Below are positions 43,812 through 56,621 of a stretch of 64,000 nucleotides of DNA, in pieces (positions within the stretch are counted from its first letter, which is position 1; every line of letters starts with the position of its first letter). Under the pieces are notes generated by a model. It saw nothing but the letters and a program-made list of their open reading frames with translations, did not search any database and was not told the DNA's origin. The position numbers and the translations under genes were made by a program. The DNA is from Aquanectria penicillioides (Eukaryota; Ascomycota; Sordariomycetes; Hypocreales; Nectriaceae), in contig PYIU01000007.1 in assembly GCA_003415625.1 (NCBI GenBank), positions 1,302,001 to 1,366,000 on the forward strand, read 5' to 3'.

Positions 43812-45656
43812 ATGGGTCACGACCGCCAGAAGTCGACCGAGACGGTCGAGAAGGACAAGATCCGTCAATCGGCCGGTCATGAGAAGGTCGAGCTCGAGGC
43901 CCTCGAGGTTGCCCGAGCAGGCGGCCAGCAGGTCGACGACTTGATCGCCGATATGGAGCAGCAGCTTGAGGCCGCCGGAGGCATGCCCTCCGGCTTCTTC
44001 CACGTCAACTTTGAAAACCCCAAGCACTTCACATGGCTACTTGTTGCTTTCGCCAGTATGGGAGGTCTCCTCTCCGGCCTGGACCAGAGTTTGATTTCTG
44101 GCGCCAACCTCTATCTCCCCAAGGACCTTGGCCTTGACACCAGGGAGAACAGTCTCGTCAACTCTGGTATGCCCCTGGGAGCTGTCGGTGGTGCCCTGCT
44201 GTTGTCTCCTGCCAACGAGTACTTTGGCCGAAAGTGGGCCATTATCATCTCCATCATCCTCTACACCATTGGTGCTGCCCTGGAAGCCGGTTCCATCAAC
44301 TTTGGCATGATTGTCGCTTCTCGAGTCATCCTCGGTGTTGGTGTTGGTCTGGAGGGTGGTACCGTTCCCGTTTATGTTGCTGAGACTGTCGAGCGAAAGA
44401 TTCGAGGCAACCTCGTCTCTCTCTACCAGTTCAACATTGCTCTGGGTGAAGTCTTTGGATATGTTGTCGCCGCCATTTTCCTGAAGGTTCCTGGAAACTG
44501 GCGATACATTCTCGGCTCATCCCTCGTCTTCTCCACTATCATGTTCTTCGGGTGAGTTTCTATTCGCGAAACCCCACCTCCCCCCCACTTCTTTACTGAC
44601 CATAGTCACAGTATGCTCTTCCTCCCCGAGAGTCCTCGTTTCCTCATGCACAAGGGTGAGACTCTTGAGGCCTACAAGGTCTGGAAGCGAATCCGTGGTG
44701 TTTCCTCTGCCGAGTCGCGTGAGGAGTTCTACGTCATGGCTGTTGCCGTTAGACAAGAGGAAACCATTGTCAACGAGGGCGCTCAGAACAAGCGCTTCCC
44801 TTGGATGGACTTCTTCACGTATGTTGTACCCATTGAATTTCGACATTTGTCCACCATAAACTAACTCGAGCTCTTTTATAGTGTTCCCCGTGCCCGCCGC
44901 GCTCTCATCTACGCCAACATCATGATTCTTCTCGGACAGCTGACTGGTGTCAACGCTATCATGTACTATATGTCCGTTCTCATGAGCCAGATCGGTTTCA
45001 ACGACGAGAACTCCAACTACATGTCCCTTGTTGGAGGTGGTTCCCTCCTGTTCGGCACCATCCCTGCCATCTTCCTCATGGAGAAGTTTGGTCGTCGTTT
45101 CTGGGCCATCATCATGTTGCCCGGCTTCTTCATCGGTCTGGTCCTCATCGGTATCAGCTACCAGTTCGACATTGCTACCAACCTGCAGCTTGTTGAGGGT
45201 CTCTACCTCAGCGGTCTCATCATCTACATGGGTTTCTTCGGTTCTTATGCCTGTCTTACTTGGGTTGTTCCCTCCGAGGTCTACCCCACCTACCTCCGAA
45301 GTTACGGCATGACCACCTCCGATGCTCTCCTCTTCCTTGCTTCCTTCGTCGTCACCTACAACTTCTCTGCCATGCAGGAGGCTATGGGCAAGACGGGACT
45401 TGCTCTCGGCTTCTACGGTGGTATCGCTGTCATTGGTGAATTCTACCAGATCTTCTTCATGCCCGAGACCAAGAATAAGACTCTTGAGGAGATCGATCTT
45501 GTCTTCTCTCGTCCCACCATGGATATCGTCCGGGAGAACTGGGAGGGTGTCAAGGAGACCATGGCCGACTTCTTCGCTGGCCGATGGGGCAAGGTGTTTA
45601 TTGACCAGGGCAGGACCAACGATCCTATTCCCAGTGGCAAGGAATTTGACGCTTAA
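43812..45656 (+). CDS. MFS sugar transporter (sugar porter family)
   Basis: Three exons, 43812-44551, 44612-44818 and 44882-45656, with introns of 60 and 63 bp, give 573 residues. Twelve helices follow a charged N-terminus of about 70 residues. Sugar porter motifs are complete: SGLDQSLISG after helix 1, NEYFGRKWAI in the loop 2-3 position, a PESPRFL motif after helix 6, GQLTGVNAIMYYM in helix 7, EKFGRRFWAI and the PETKNKTLEEID ending. Codon use is strongly biased to C-ending codons, unlike most neighbours, which suggests high expression. The substrate is a hexose, pentose or polyol and cannot be told here. Its 3' end faces the Zn2Cys6 gene at 47209. Confidence 0.93.
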
Positions 45657-47208
45657 TTTAAAACACATCGGCTATGATCATAAGAATGGTGTGGCTAATC
45701 TAAGAACTTATTGCATCGCCAGTATAAATGTACTAGTATAAAGTTCTAAAATGGTGTAAAATTCGTGTTGATAGCATTATCAGCTACATGTTGCATAGCG
45801 GTGGATAAATACAAAAAAAAAATCCGATTCTCGAACAATCACTCTTCTCTCCACTTCTCTTCTTACACAACCGTAATTCATTGAAATGTGGTATGATGAA
45901 AACTGGGCTGTCTAATTTCGCATTGTCTCAGCTTGTGTTAGCTTGGAGGCTGAAGCTAACGGCGTGGATCTGCTCCACTTCCACCTGGACCAAGAATGTG
46001 GTGTGTAAAACAATGACACCAGCGCTTGGAAACCCCCATCAAGCAAGTAGTAACATTTAGTGCATGGTGAAAATTCCAGCCGTGCACCTTCTAGTCCCAG
46101 ATTCAAAAAGCCACTAGTATCTGGTTCTGTCTATTGAGACGGCTATACCCAGCACCTTGCCATTAAGCCCTCTGACACAACAAATAGTTCCAACTAACAT
46201 GGGAGCAATGATGCAAACTATGCCCTTTCTTTCCACTGTATCTAGTGAAGGGCTCGTTTGTTGTTGAGTCATCACTGAAAAAGAGCGCCAAGAATAGCAG
46301 AACGAGAAATATTGAACCGAAAGGGTAAAATTATAATTATCAAGATTGAGAAATCCCAAACATCCACTATGGGTATTTCATACATGACCTAAATCAGCCT
46401 AGCGATTATTTATTTGAACCAGGGAACGTATTACATCATAGTCAGCTCATCAGCCGCCTGAAAGCACGAGTTCACCTACGGTGATGCCTCGACGCGCAGC
46501 CTATGTAAATTAAGTTACAGCCAGTAAGAGTCCGGTCTCCTTTCCCTTTGTTTTCGTCTTGAGAAATACACCCGACACAAGCCAAGTGATGTGAATGTGA
46601 TGCAAATCAGTGCCTTATAGACCTTAATATCCTGTGTTACTCTTAACCATGGCACAGGTAGAGCTTTTGGTGTAGCAGTTAAGGGCTACCTCCAATTTTC
46701 CGTATCAGAATGGCGAGATTGCCTCCAATGGTCAATTTTCAAACTTTGTCTTTTCGCCTGATCGATGGGTTTTGGCATCATTATTCCGTAATTTACAAAA
46801 TTACTATCATTTCGGGTGTATGAGAGCATATAGCGTTGTCCGTTTGATTATCTTAATTTAATTCAAGCACTCAAGTCGAAAAATGTTCGAAATAGTTTCG
46901 GTGTGCAGGAGAAGGATACAGTGTGTGTGAATTATACAAGACACATCTAAGAGGCTCCAAGTTAAGTAATTGTCATCTACCACTTTGGGTGTTCTCAAAT
47001 TGCTTGGAGTTCCTTGAAGGAACCGCTACTCGAGGTTGATCGAATCTAAAATGAGGTTTTTCGTATGAGTAGAAAGTTCATATACTAAGGAAGACTTCCC
47101 GAAAGAACTACCGGTACTAACCATTGGAAAGAATTCTCTCCAACTTCGCATTGAGGCTTATGATAGTGGATAAGGTGGCATTTACAAATTGTCTCTTTAC
47201 ATCTAAGT
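45657..47208. other. Intergenic region between convergent genes
   Basis: 1.55 kb, mostly AT-rich, with no gene recognised. It lies between two 3' ends, so it should hold terminators rather than promoters; its length is unusual for a convergent gap. Confidence 0.4.
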
Positions 47209-49990
47209 TTAGTCGCCACCAGTATCATTTAATCCCAAATTCCTCTCCATCCCATTTGCCGATTCCAACCAATTGTTCCAATCAACTTCCCCATCTAGTT
47301 CCATGCTCAAATTCACATCTCCAAACATGTCGACAGTTGGATCCGCATCAGCCCATAGCCAAGACGCGAAGCCCATGTCCATCGGCTTGTCGCCGGACAG
47401 CTCAACAGTGGCAGTGGGGTTTGAATCGGCGACTGTGTCTTGGTATGTTGCACGTGCCTGGTTGTTCTGAGAGTCCATGGTGGCCGTGGGTGGATATGTA
47501 TTTGGTGGATTTATATGCGGTGGAAACTGGCCCCCGGCTGGTGATGCCGTGGCTTGGCAGACTGGCTGAGAACTCGTGGCGGGCCACGTATCGTACCGTC
47601 CTTGTGTAGCAGCATGAGAAACAGTTTGGTGTAATCCATCGAACGCCTGTTCTGCAATTGAGGCATGAGAGACACCTGTGTTGTTGGTCCAAGACGCCTG
47701 TACTAGACTACTAGGCTCAGCGGGTATTGTAACCAAGTTGCGCCAATGTTGACGAAAATGCTCTTCGGTGTTCTCAGATGAAAATGACTTATAGCTGCCT
47801 AGGGCGGGTAAGTTGCTGTCTTCCTGCTCAAGCGTTTCAATGGCCATTGCATCACCGTACAGACGGTCCAGCTCTTTCTGGCGATGATTTCGAGCTCTAA
47901 GCATCAGTTTCTTCAACGGTACCCAGATTCTAGGGTTTTTATCATCTTTGGGTTGGGCTGGAATGAGCCAGCTACTCTGGAGAGCGATCCAGGCTCGTTC
48001 GACCACGGGAGACCACGGGCGCCGAGTAGTCTCGATTAACAGATAGACGATTGCATGCCAATGGGTGTAGGTTTGGTAAATCCAGCGCCACTGCCGGCAG
48101 GCATGCTCAGAATTGAGTGCGTGGTTGTACTCGGCAACTTGTATCGCGCAGACTAACAGCTTATTCCGGACGTCGTCTGTGAAGTGTTCGCTGGGTGAGG
48201 AAAATAAGGAAGGGAGATAGATAATTAATGTCATCTTGGAAATAACAATGCGAGTAGTTGTGACTAAAACCCAGTGAGAAATTTTCCCAGTATCTGTCGT
48301 GTATTGAAGGTATCCGCGTTCGAGGTGTTGATAAAGCTTGTCTAATAGGCGACTCTGCTCTTCTAGACTCGGGGTGCCATCATTAGGTCCTGGTGCCATC
48401 ATCTGTCTTACGTCGTGGCATATTTCAAACATGACAAGCGGTATTGTCATATCAGCAATACCTTGGCGCTCTGAGGGCGCTACTTTGTTCTCGGGGTCAA
48501 TATCTGCATCGTCGATATTAAGGGGGAGTTTGGTATCAAAACTGCCAATTGGAATCGAAAGATCCGTGCCCTGATCTTCTGATGCTCGCACATCAAGTGT
48601 ACAAAGCCCCCACCAAACTCTTCTTCTAACCTCAACCTCATAAGGGGTCAGGTTGGGGAAACGAGAACCATCACGGTGTAGGCCTATGGCCTGGGCCATC
48701 CTAATGACAAGCCCCGTCATCATCCACACGTACCTCGGGCTATCATGACGGCGAACGAGGGCAAGAAATATAGAAAAGGCTTGAACAAGCACTATATCGG
48801 GGGTGTTGAGAAAGTCTGCTTTGGCTAGGCCATGTTCTACACCAAGTCGATATTTCAGACTGAGTTCTGATTTAGTGGAACCAAAGTTGGTCATGACCTA
48901 GGTTCGTCGCAGAGTCAGTTAGTCCGGAATTCCCAGGAACATAACAATTCATGTCAAGAAAAAATCTAAACAAGCGGCACTCACGTCATCTTCCTCCATG
49001 GATGCAATAGCTGCGTAATAAATTGAGAACATCAAGGATTCGTTTGCCGGGGTCAGTGTCGTGTTAGGCCTTCGTGACTCGCGGATCATTTTTGTAACAG
49101 TTGGGATGTGAACAGTCTGTGTGAACGCATTCACATTTTCGGCGTAAACGGTTACAAGAAAAGGTATCTGGGACGGAAGTGGATGTAGCTCCCGGAGATC
49201 AGGCGTAGGGCCCATCAGGCTGTGACTGAATAAGAACGCATGCCTCTCTGGGGGCGACCGTTCAAGATCTTGGGTAGAAGGTGTCTTTCCTGGAGGATCT
49301 TCGTCATCCGAGCTCTCGGAATCACTACCTGGGAGGCCCTCGGCATCAATCTTTAGCCCATCGAGCTTTGCGTTGTCAGTTATATCCCTTGATGAAGAGA
49401 CAGGGTATAAAATGGGATCATACCTCATCGTTGACACGAGACCAGAATGCACTGCTGATGTAACGACTTTTACTTGCGTCTTGGAGAACCAATCTTCCAA
49501 GACTCTTATGCACACTTGCGGTGCTTGCGGGAGATGGGACACCCGCTTGATGGTCTGCATCACGGTCCTGCGGGGAGCTCCCTGGTGAGTTGACACCGGA
49601 CGAGCCACCTCCAGCGGAGCTGGCGGGGGCATTTGCCTGCTCAAGCTGGGCACTCAACTCCTTGACAAGGCTCTCGAGGTTCCGAAGACGCTCCATGACC
49701 TGGGGATTGGCGGCTTGCGGTGGGTTGGCGGTTGACGCCGCGTCGTTGGCGACACGCTCAAGGCGGCGAGCCCATCTCGGAGGGCGATCATTGGGGGGGA
49801 AGGTGCAAGCGATGTTGGCACGACGACAATTGGAGCATGGCGAGAGTTTGTCGCATCGAACTTTTCGGCTGCGACATACTACACAGCTGCGGAGTTTTGG
49901 TGCCGTTGCTGGTGCAGACACAGACGAGTTCGCGTCTTTCTCGGAGGCCGAAGCGACCGAGGCAGCCACACCTGGTCTCGGCAAAGACAT
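47209..49990 (-). CDS. Zn(II)2Cys6 transcription factor with fungal-specific regulatory domain
   Basis: Exons 49990-49424, 49365-48985 and 48897-47209, with introns of 58 bp (GTATGA, CTGAC, AAAG) and 87 bp (GTGAGT, CTAACTGAC, CTAG), give 878 residues. The zinc cluster CVVCRSRKVRC with a CX5CX2CX6C half lies at about 36-62, followed by a coiled-coil (MERLRNLESLVKELSAQLEQ). The first junction restores NDELDGLKIDAEGLPG, which is conserved in this group. The fungal_trans domain covers roughly residues 230-560 (AQAIGLHRDGSRF, EVEVRRRVWW). The C-terminus is Gln/Asn/Pro-rich and acidic, fitting an activation region. It faces the sugar transporter; a link with sugar regulation is possible but only by position. 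Confidence 0.9.
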
Positions 49991-51055
49991 GCTGCAGCTA
50001 AGATTCGCGGCAGACGGTTGCTCCTTCGCAGACTTAAAGTGTAGGAGATGTCCGGTTACAGTGTTCAGGGCCTAGACCTGTTTCCTGGCTCTGACTTGTC
50101 CGGTGTCAAGATTCGGGAGCTTTCCTATGCTATCGTGAAGCCTGCGTTTGACCTGCCGGTGCACTGCTGGCCGGTGGTGAAGCGAAGGATCGCAGTGGAC
50201 CAATTAACACGTCTCCCCAGATAGTACATGTAGGTACCTTGATATACATGCATCCCGTGCCTTGAAGACAGCAGAGACTAGCACTAGAATGCTTATTTTC
50301 CTCCGTAGTATCTAAGCAGGCATCTCAATCAGGTCTGGCAGGGACTGCATTGCATCATTAGAGCCTCGGGAGCGTGCTGCAACAATATGGTGAAATGTCG
50401 TTCCTGGTTCCGCACGATAGAACGCCCAGGGATACGGATACTGTGCTCGTTATCAGTTACGACGACTGTGCATCTGCCCCACCAGTGCAGCCCCTCCTAG
50501 GCTACCTACCTAGCTGCCCGTCCAGCACCGTAGCACCTGAGGGACCTGCCATGGCAGCCTTACCAGGAAAATAGAAGGCATGAGGGTGGCCGAGTCTGCA
50601 CTGTCACCACGCTCAGCGCCTTGTGGGGTAATTGATCCCGGTCGCAACCAACCAGGATCCAGACCTCAAGCCACAGCAGTGTCTCGGTGCAACTTGTTGC
50701 CGCTGAGTGGATCCGCGCGCGTTGCTCGCGTTGCCCTCGGCGGGTGTTCGGCACCCCAATGCTCCCTTACACCACCAACCGGACTTCCGCTGCATGAGTC
50801 GAGATGCATACAGATATATAAGAAGCCATCTGCGGTCTGGCTTCAATACCATTCCAGCAAGTCCACAAGCCCACATACACAGGCACTCACACAGAAACAT
50901 ACAAATCTCACAACCCTCAGCTCAACAACTTTCTCCCTCACAAGTTCACTTCCGACTTTGAGCAAGCAATCCCAGCCAGCAACAGCTCCCCGCCCACATC
51001 TTTCGAAGCCTGCGCATTCTTTCCCCAAAGACCTTACCATATCAACACAGTCACA
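49991..51055. other. Divergent promoter region
   Basis: 1.07 kb between the outward-facing regulator and NAD(P)-binding genes. TATATAAG near 50815 is a TATA candidate for the rightward gene. No gene recognised. Confidence 0.45.
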
Positions 51056-51781
51056 ATGGCTTCCAAGACGATGACATTTTTCGGTGCCAGCACCGGCGTT
51101 GGCCTTGCCGCCCTCAAACAAGCTCTTGCCGCCGGCCACCAGTGCATTGCCCTTTGTCGAACACCCTCAAAGCTGTCCGACATCTTCCCACAAGCATCAT
51201 ACCCCAATCTCCAAATCATCCAAGGCAACGCTAAAGAGCTTGCCGATGTATCTCGGTGCCTCAAGAAGCAGGACGGAAACCTAGTTGATGCTGTTATCTC
51301 CACAATTGGCGGCAAACCCATCATCTCCAAGTTGACCATCGACGACCCAGAGGTTTGCCGAGTAGGAATGACTGTTCTTCTCGAGGCATTGACTCAACTC
51401 CGAAGCCAAGGTGCCTCTGGCAAACCCCGCATCGTCGTTTGCAGCACCACCGGCATGTCTCGCTTCGGTCGCGATGTCCCCTTCCTCATGGTACCACTCT
51501 ACCACGTCGGTCTCAAGGTGCCCCACGAGGACAAGCGAATCATGGAAGACAAGTTGGCTACAAGCAACGAAGATTACACCATCGTCCGCGCGAGCTTGTT
51601 GGTCAATGGCGAGTCAAAAACCCCAATCCGAGTTGGCATCGAGGACCACAAGACCGGACGAGAATCGAATGCTATCGGCTACACCATCTCCAGGGAGGAT
51701 GTCGGCAATTGGATTGCGAAGAACATTCTCCTCCAGGAAGACACCCAGTACCTCAACAAGATCGCAACCATTACCTACTAA
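51056..51781 (+). CDS. NAD(P)-binding Rossmann-fold protein (NmrA/atypical SDR type)
   Basis: An intronless frame of 241 residues. The N-terminus has the glycine motif FFGASTGVGLAAL at about 8-20 and a basic residue after strand two (CRTPSKL), fitting NADP(H). DAVISTIGG marks strand four, and VVCSTTG holds the Ser position; the YxxxK motif of classical SDRs is absent, as in atypical or NmrA-like members. GYTISREDVGNWIAKN is the usual helix near the C-terminus. Codons favour C at the third position. It may be a reductase, isomerase or redox sensor. The 5' leader is CA-rich and pyrimidine-rich, as in well-expressed fungal genes. Confidence 0.85.
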   Translation: MASKTMTFFGASTGVGLAALKQALAAGHQCIALCRTPSKLSDIFPQASYPNLQIIQGNAKELADVSRCLKKQDGNLVDAVISTIGGKPIISKLTIDDPEVCRVGMTVLLEALTQLRSQGASGKPRIVVCSTTGMSRFGRDVPFLMVPLYHVGLKVPHEDKRIMEDKLATSNEDYTIVRASLLVNGESKTPIRVGIEDHKTGRESNAIGYTISREDVGNWIAKNILLQEDTQYLNKIATITY

Positions 51782-52824
51782 ATTTGGACCGATGTTAAAC
51801 ATGTGTTTTTAATTTAGCGTTGGCGTTTTCTTTTACTCTTTAGGATAAGTGAACGGGTGTACATTCAGAGATGAGCGGCGGGGAGGATCTTCAACTCAAA
51901 GCAGGCATTAGCTCTTTTGTAACACGATTTCCAATGAATAAGTCTTAATTTACATCTCCTATTTATAATAGCCATACAAATCATCCATTCCCTTTTCGCT
52001 TTCCTCAAATACCCATTTCCCATGATGTAGTAAGACGTGATCGCTGGTGTCAGCTAGGGATCGAGATAGCAGGCTCTCGCCCCTCATGTATCAACGGGCT
52101 TCGTGAGTCACAGGATGCAACACCATCTTGAAATATTAGAATAAAGCGTAAGTCGAATCTTTTCGCCCATCATGTCAACAGTAAATCCTACTACTCTCCC
52201 TACCGAGAAAGCTGCTTCTACCATCATGGGCATGAACTGAGCACGATTGGATACCTCCATGCCCAATGACTTTATCGTCCTCATCGCACAGTCCAATGAC
52301 AATTACTGCGCTTAGCCACCTCCCTAGTTAAATGCAGATGGCTTTTCAAAAGTTCGCTGCCTGTTTATTCGCGCATTCTGGCAGCCTGCTATGTTTTTTG
52401 ATTCGCTTCCTCTCGGCCCCGAGATAGTGTCGTTTGGTGGTGGCAGCGCGGAAATAAGCGCGTGGGACCCCCCAGGTAGCGTCAAGTGGCTTTTCTGGGT
52501 CGGCCTAATGCACTCCCCGGTGGCTTCGGTCGTCTCGGCCCTGCAACCTTGCAAGGCTCGGTCACGTCGGCCAAAATGCTGGTCGAAATGCTGGTCGTAG
52601 CTTGCACGCCATGGACGCGCCAGCCTATAAAGAATAATGATCCCACGGCCATTGTTGTATTGATGCAACCAACACAACACACTCAGATATCATTCTTGAT
52701 GATATCATTCCTACCATAACCATCATAGCCTGCATCGTTTAAAGAGCAATAGGCGCCCCCAAAATCTCCTCCAGCGAAGTCCATCTCAATTCTCCATTTG
52801 TCCATATACTTCCATCCATCCACT
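51782..52824. other. Intergenic region
   Basis: About 1 kb. Short frames without motifs; the right part is the promoter of the small SRPBCC gene. Confidence 0.4.
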
Positions 52825-53383
52825 ATGGGTCCACCCATTTCCGTAACTGCTCAAATCGAGATCCTAGCATCCCCGGCAGTTGTTCGATCCATCGTATGTA
52901 TTACCACTAGCACCCGTTTCAAATGATGTCTCTGACAATATCCAGTTCTTAGACTTCGCTAGATATCCGCAATGGCAACAGGGATGGGCTATTGAACCGG
53001 TGCAGCCCGACAAGAAGCCACTGGAATTAAACCCTGGAGACGCTCTCAAGGTTAGCATGCATGGCATGGCATTCCACCCTCCTGTGGTGGTAAGTCCTCA
53101 AATCTTACTTTCAATTGAAGGAGGTTGCTAAGTCGATTAGGAAAATTCAACCAGCTGCTTCGCCTGGAAAGGTTCATTATACGGCATCATTGTCGGAACG
53201 CATTACTTTTCTTTCTCTGAGAGCAAGGCGAACCCGGGAGGCACCACCTTTATTCAAAGAGAAGATTGGACGGGTCCCTTAATGGTATTCTTCTGGCCAT
53301 GGAGCAAGAAGAAGTGGCCAACCGAGAACTGGGATACGTTCAATGCAGCACTAAAAAAGGAGGCTGAAAAGCCCACTGCATAA
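52825..53383 (+). CDS. Small SRPBCC (START/polyketide-cyclase-like) family protein
   Basis: Three short exons, 52825-52893, 52946-53089 and 53141-53383, separated by introns of 52 bp (GTATGT...TCCAG) and 51 bp (GTAAGT...GATTAG), give 151 residues. The product has the SRPBCC helix-grip pattern: ISVTAQIEILASPAVVRSI as the first strand, FLDFARYPQWQQGW, then strands ending in HYFSFSES, FIQREDWTGPL and the long C-terminal helix WDTFNAALKKEAEK. The fold binds hydrophobic ligands in a central cavity; fungal members of this size are mostly uncharacterised. No single frame exceeds 83 codons, so the gene is invisible without splicing. Confidence 0.82.
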
Positions 53384-54410
53384 ATGCTGGGCCCAACATG
53401 ATCCAGATATCTTTTTCTCCATTGAAAATACTTTTTCTTAGCCTGGTTTTCATTTTTCGTCATTGTTGGACAGAAGGCAAGCGATGAGTCTTGAAAGGGT
53501 TTATTGGCGATGTAGCATAGTTGTAACATAGAGCAAGCGTAGAATCATTCAACAATATTGATAAACATTTATTTACAGACCTCTCATTCACTGCCTGGCA
53601 TAATTCGAGTAGAGCTTTTGATACTTATGGCAGCAATGCCTTCTCGCATAATCGTCTATTCTAGTCATTTTCAAGCAAACTTGCGTGATCAGTGTCAATT
53701 AATCTCTTGATTTATTGCATAAATGTTTATTTTCCGTCTTGTGTTGGTCTTTGAATACCCCAGCGAAGAACAATCGCTCCACACGGGATGTATGTATAAC
53801 ACAATCACTCGCGTTTTACCGTGGCTGCTGTCAACACACTCCGGGTCTGTCTTGCGTATTCATTGGCATAGTTCCCCTTCGCAACTGCAAAAAAAAAAAA
53901 GTTACAAAATGCAAAGGGTAAGCCAAAAATATGATGGCCGCCAAGCTGATCCTGGGCTTTTGTTACTTATGAAGGAAGTCTCATATAAACCTGCATTGGG
54001 CTTTGGTGGAATGGAACATGTTGTACTTGGTGCTGAAGAAGACGTTGCCGACCTCGAGTAAGCTTGAAAGCCTTGCGAGACTTTCTCTAGTGGGCCCGGT
54101 CTGCTTGGAGATGGACTTCTCCTGACGGCTGGCGTATACGTGCCGGGGAAAGATACAACGATAATGGCGTGGTTCAAGTTGTCTAGCCGAAACAGATTGA
54201 GGTTTTTTCCCGAAGAATTCATATAGAATAATGATCGAGAAGATCAGAATAGAGAAATGAAGAAGTGGCTCCATTAAAGCCCGTTGAATAGGCAACACAA
54301 CGGCCGAGCGGCCATTCGCTGACAGATCGCAAATTGACCAATGGCTTGGCTATAGAAAAGAATGTGCTCTATAATATACACTAGATGCTGAATACTTTTT
54401 TTAGTCAAAT
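53384..54410. other. Intergenic region between convergent genes
   Basis: About 1 kb without a recognised gene. A plus-strand frame at 53723-54061 overlaps minus-strand frames and has no motif. A short A11 tract lies near 53889. Confidence 0.4.
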
Positions 54411-55104
54411 TTAAGCTGACGGGTACGGAACCGTGTTGACTGGTAGGTTGAGGGGATTCGCAGTTCCGACTTGGTTGGGGCAGGTTGGCTGGAAGTCTGC
54501 GGAAATTGTGCAGACCTCATCAATGCCAAGGGTGCACTGAGAGTCCAAGATGTTGTATAGATTGTAGTTCTGAGCTACCCAGTTTCCTGGGTCCGCAATG
54601 CAGCCGTAGAGGAAGTTGGCGCTGACCCCAAATGGGAGTCTTCCACCATCAAGAAGGTCGGAACACAGCTCGTTCGCAACAACTTCATACTCGGCCTGAA
54701 TAGGAGACCCAGTCTGAGGATCCTCAGAGGCCCATTTCCCAAAGGCAAGGTAGTTCCATGCATCGTAAGAAATATCAAAGGCGCCACCGCTGGTGTCGAC
54801 GCGAAGCAAGTAGACCTCGCGGCCGGAACTTGAAGCCTTGACGCAAATATTATTGCAATCAAGAGCATCAGGGAAGTGGGCTATCCGATTGGCATTGACC
54901 TTGAGTGAAGTAATCAGTCTCTATTCCACTTCAACGTAACTTGTCTTCGTGATCATGTCGTACCTTGCAACCCAGAACATTCGCGCTCGATCCATATCCC
55001 ACAAACGGTGTGGCCGTAATGCCAGTCGCGCGGCGAACAGGAATCGTGCCAGCCGAAGCGACGGCCGCTGCGACGGCAATAACAGTAGCCAAAGTTGAAA
55101 GCAT
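54411..55104 (-). CDS. Small secreted cysteine-containing protein of unknown function
   Basis: Two exons, 55104-54964 and 54899-54411, flank a 64-bp intron (GTACGA...TCAAG) and give 209 residues. A clear signal peptide opens the protein (LATVIAVAAAVASAG, cleavage near 18-19), followed by a possible KR-like processing site (VRRATG). The mature part has several Cys, including NVLGCK, DCNNIC, ELCSDLL, YGCIADP and QCTLGIDEVC, consistent with disulfide bonds. Hallmark phrases are VYLLRVDTSGGAFDISYDAW and GNWVAQNYNLYNI, which I recall as typical of an uncharacterised family of fungal secreted proteins. A cell-wall or host-interaction role is possible; there is no catalytic motif. Confidence 0.8.
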
Positions 55105-56621
55105 GGTTGAACTCTAGTTTCAGATTGTTTAGGTCAAGCAAGAGAGGATTGCTGCTGATGAAGGCGAGGAGATAAAACAAAGGGAGTAGATCGAATTTAT
55201 ACGCTCTCTCCAGCCGCCAGGACCGGTGTTGTCCAAAGAGATGTTTTGCCCCATGCAGGCGGTCAGTAGCATCGGAGCTGGGGCTTAGAACAAGCCTAAG
55301 TTTCTTAAAAAGAACCATGAAACAAAATTGAGAAATAAATTATGCCGTACACCTTGCCACCGCAGGCTGGATACAGGCCCATCCTGGCATCACAAATGGA
55401 GGGCTGACTGCTAGCAGCTAAGCAGGGTCAAGCATCGGCTCAGTCCTCGAATGGTGAACCAACGTCATAACCTGAACAAGGTTCGGATGCAAAAACCTAG
55501 ATTATGATATGCATAATGCTTCCTCAAAATTCATGCGAAATTCTATTTTGATATTCTGCGTCTTGGAATTTGTCTCTGCAGCGCGACTTTGCAGCGCCCA
55601 GTAATCCTTCCAACCCCCAAGCGCGCTGGCACCCGCGTCCCATAATCTCATTCGCTGCATGTCCACCCTGCAGCGCGATCCTGGAACGCAGAATGAGGCT
55701 CAGACGTAGATTTTGAGGCTGAGTGCGCGCGGCATTGTATTTTTGGAGTCGATCAGTTAGACACTCTTATTCTTCGGCTTGTCGGTCAATCACGGGATTT
55801 TAAGTATCTTGTTGCCTCGGTCCATTGCCTCAAATCTAATAGGTGATCGCCTTTCCTGGGAGAAGACCCTCTACCTTTAATGCATACTCTCAATTGTCTG
55901 GGTTCCAGGGTGATTCAATTCCTAGGACCCCGATTCCAGCTCACCCCAACTTCCTCAATCAAAATCGTTCCGTTCAACGTGTACGGCTTTGGGCACCTAA
56001 AAGCTGTGGGTGAAGCTGAGGATGAGAATTGCAACGATTTCGAGTAAGTGATACGATTCAGAGATCCGTTTCTTGTTTCTCGAAAATAGAGTGTCTCATT
56101 GTCTTGGACAAACCCGCAACTTGCTATAAAGGTCAATAATATAGTCAGGCATCAAGAATTTTCAAACTTTCAAACGATCACAAGGATGTGAGATCGAACC
56201 TTGCATCGAAACATGTCACAATTACGGTACAACAATCTTTGAGACATAGAAAGTTTATACAATTGTAAAGTACACTTGGAACAGAACATTCATCGTTCAA
56301 TAGCAAATGAAGTGTTCATTACCAAGAAAAATAGGTTACCGACTACAAAAAGTTCAAGTCACACCTTGGAGGAACAAAGTCCTCAACCCCCTTTAAACTC
56401 TTAGGATCACATCCACAATAAAGCACGATCAAGTCGATTTGTGCTATCAACGACTCCTTTCCAGAGTCATATTCCGTTCCTGTTGCTTTAAAGGCGCCGA
56501 AAAAAAGGTTCAAACCCAACCCCAAAGATTAGAAAGACAATTATGACGATTGTTGAAGACAGCCAGGTTGCCCGAGTTTGTATTCATTTCTTCCCATCAA
56601 TAACAAAGCCCAAAGGTGGTA
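55105..56621. other. Intergenic region
   Basis: 1.5 kb without a recognised gene. Its left end is the promoter of the secreted protein. Around 55416-55460 a stretch resembles weakly the internal control elements of 5S rRNA genes, but not enough to call one. Confidence 0.4.

Noticed and set aside
44517..45668. 383-codon frame antisense to the sugar transporter
   Set aside because: It mirrors the transporter's exons and introns; strong C-ending codon bias removes antisense stops. Composition is low-complexity acidic and no family is recognised.
55367..55486. 5S rRNA gene or pseudogene
   Set aside because: AGCTAAGC and AGTCCTCGAATGGTGAACC resemble the A and C boxes at a reasonable spacing, but the rest does not pair into a 5S fold by eye. 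A covariance-model search (Infernal, Rfam 5S) would decide.
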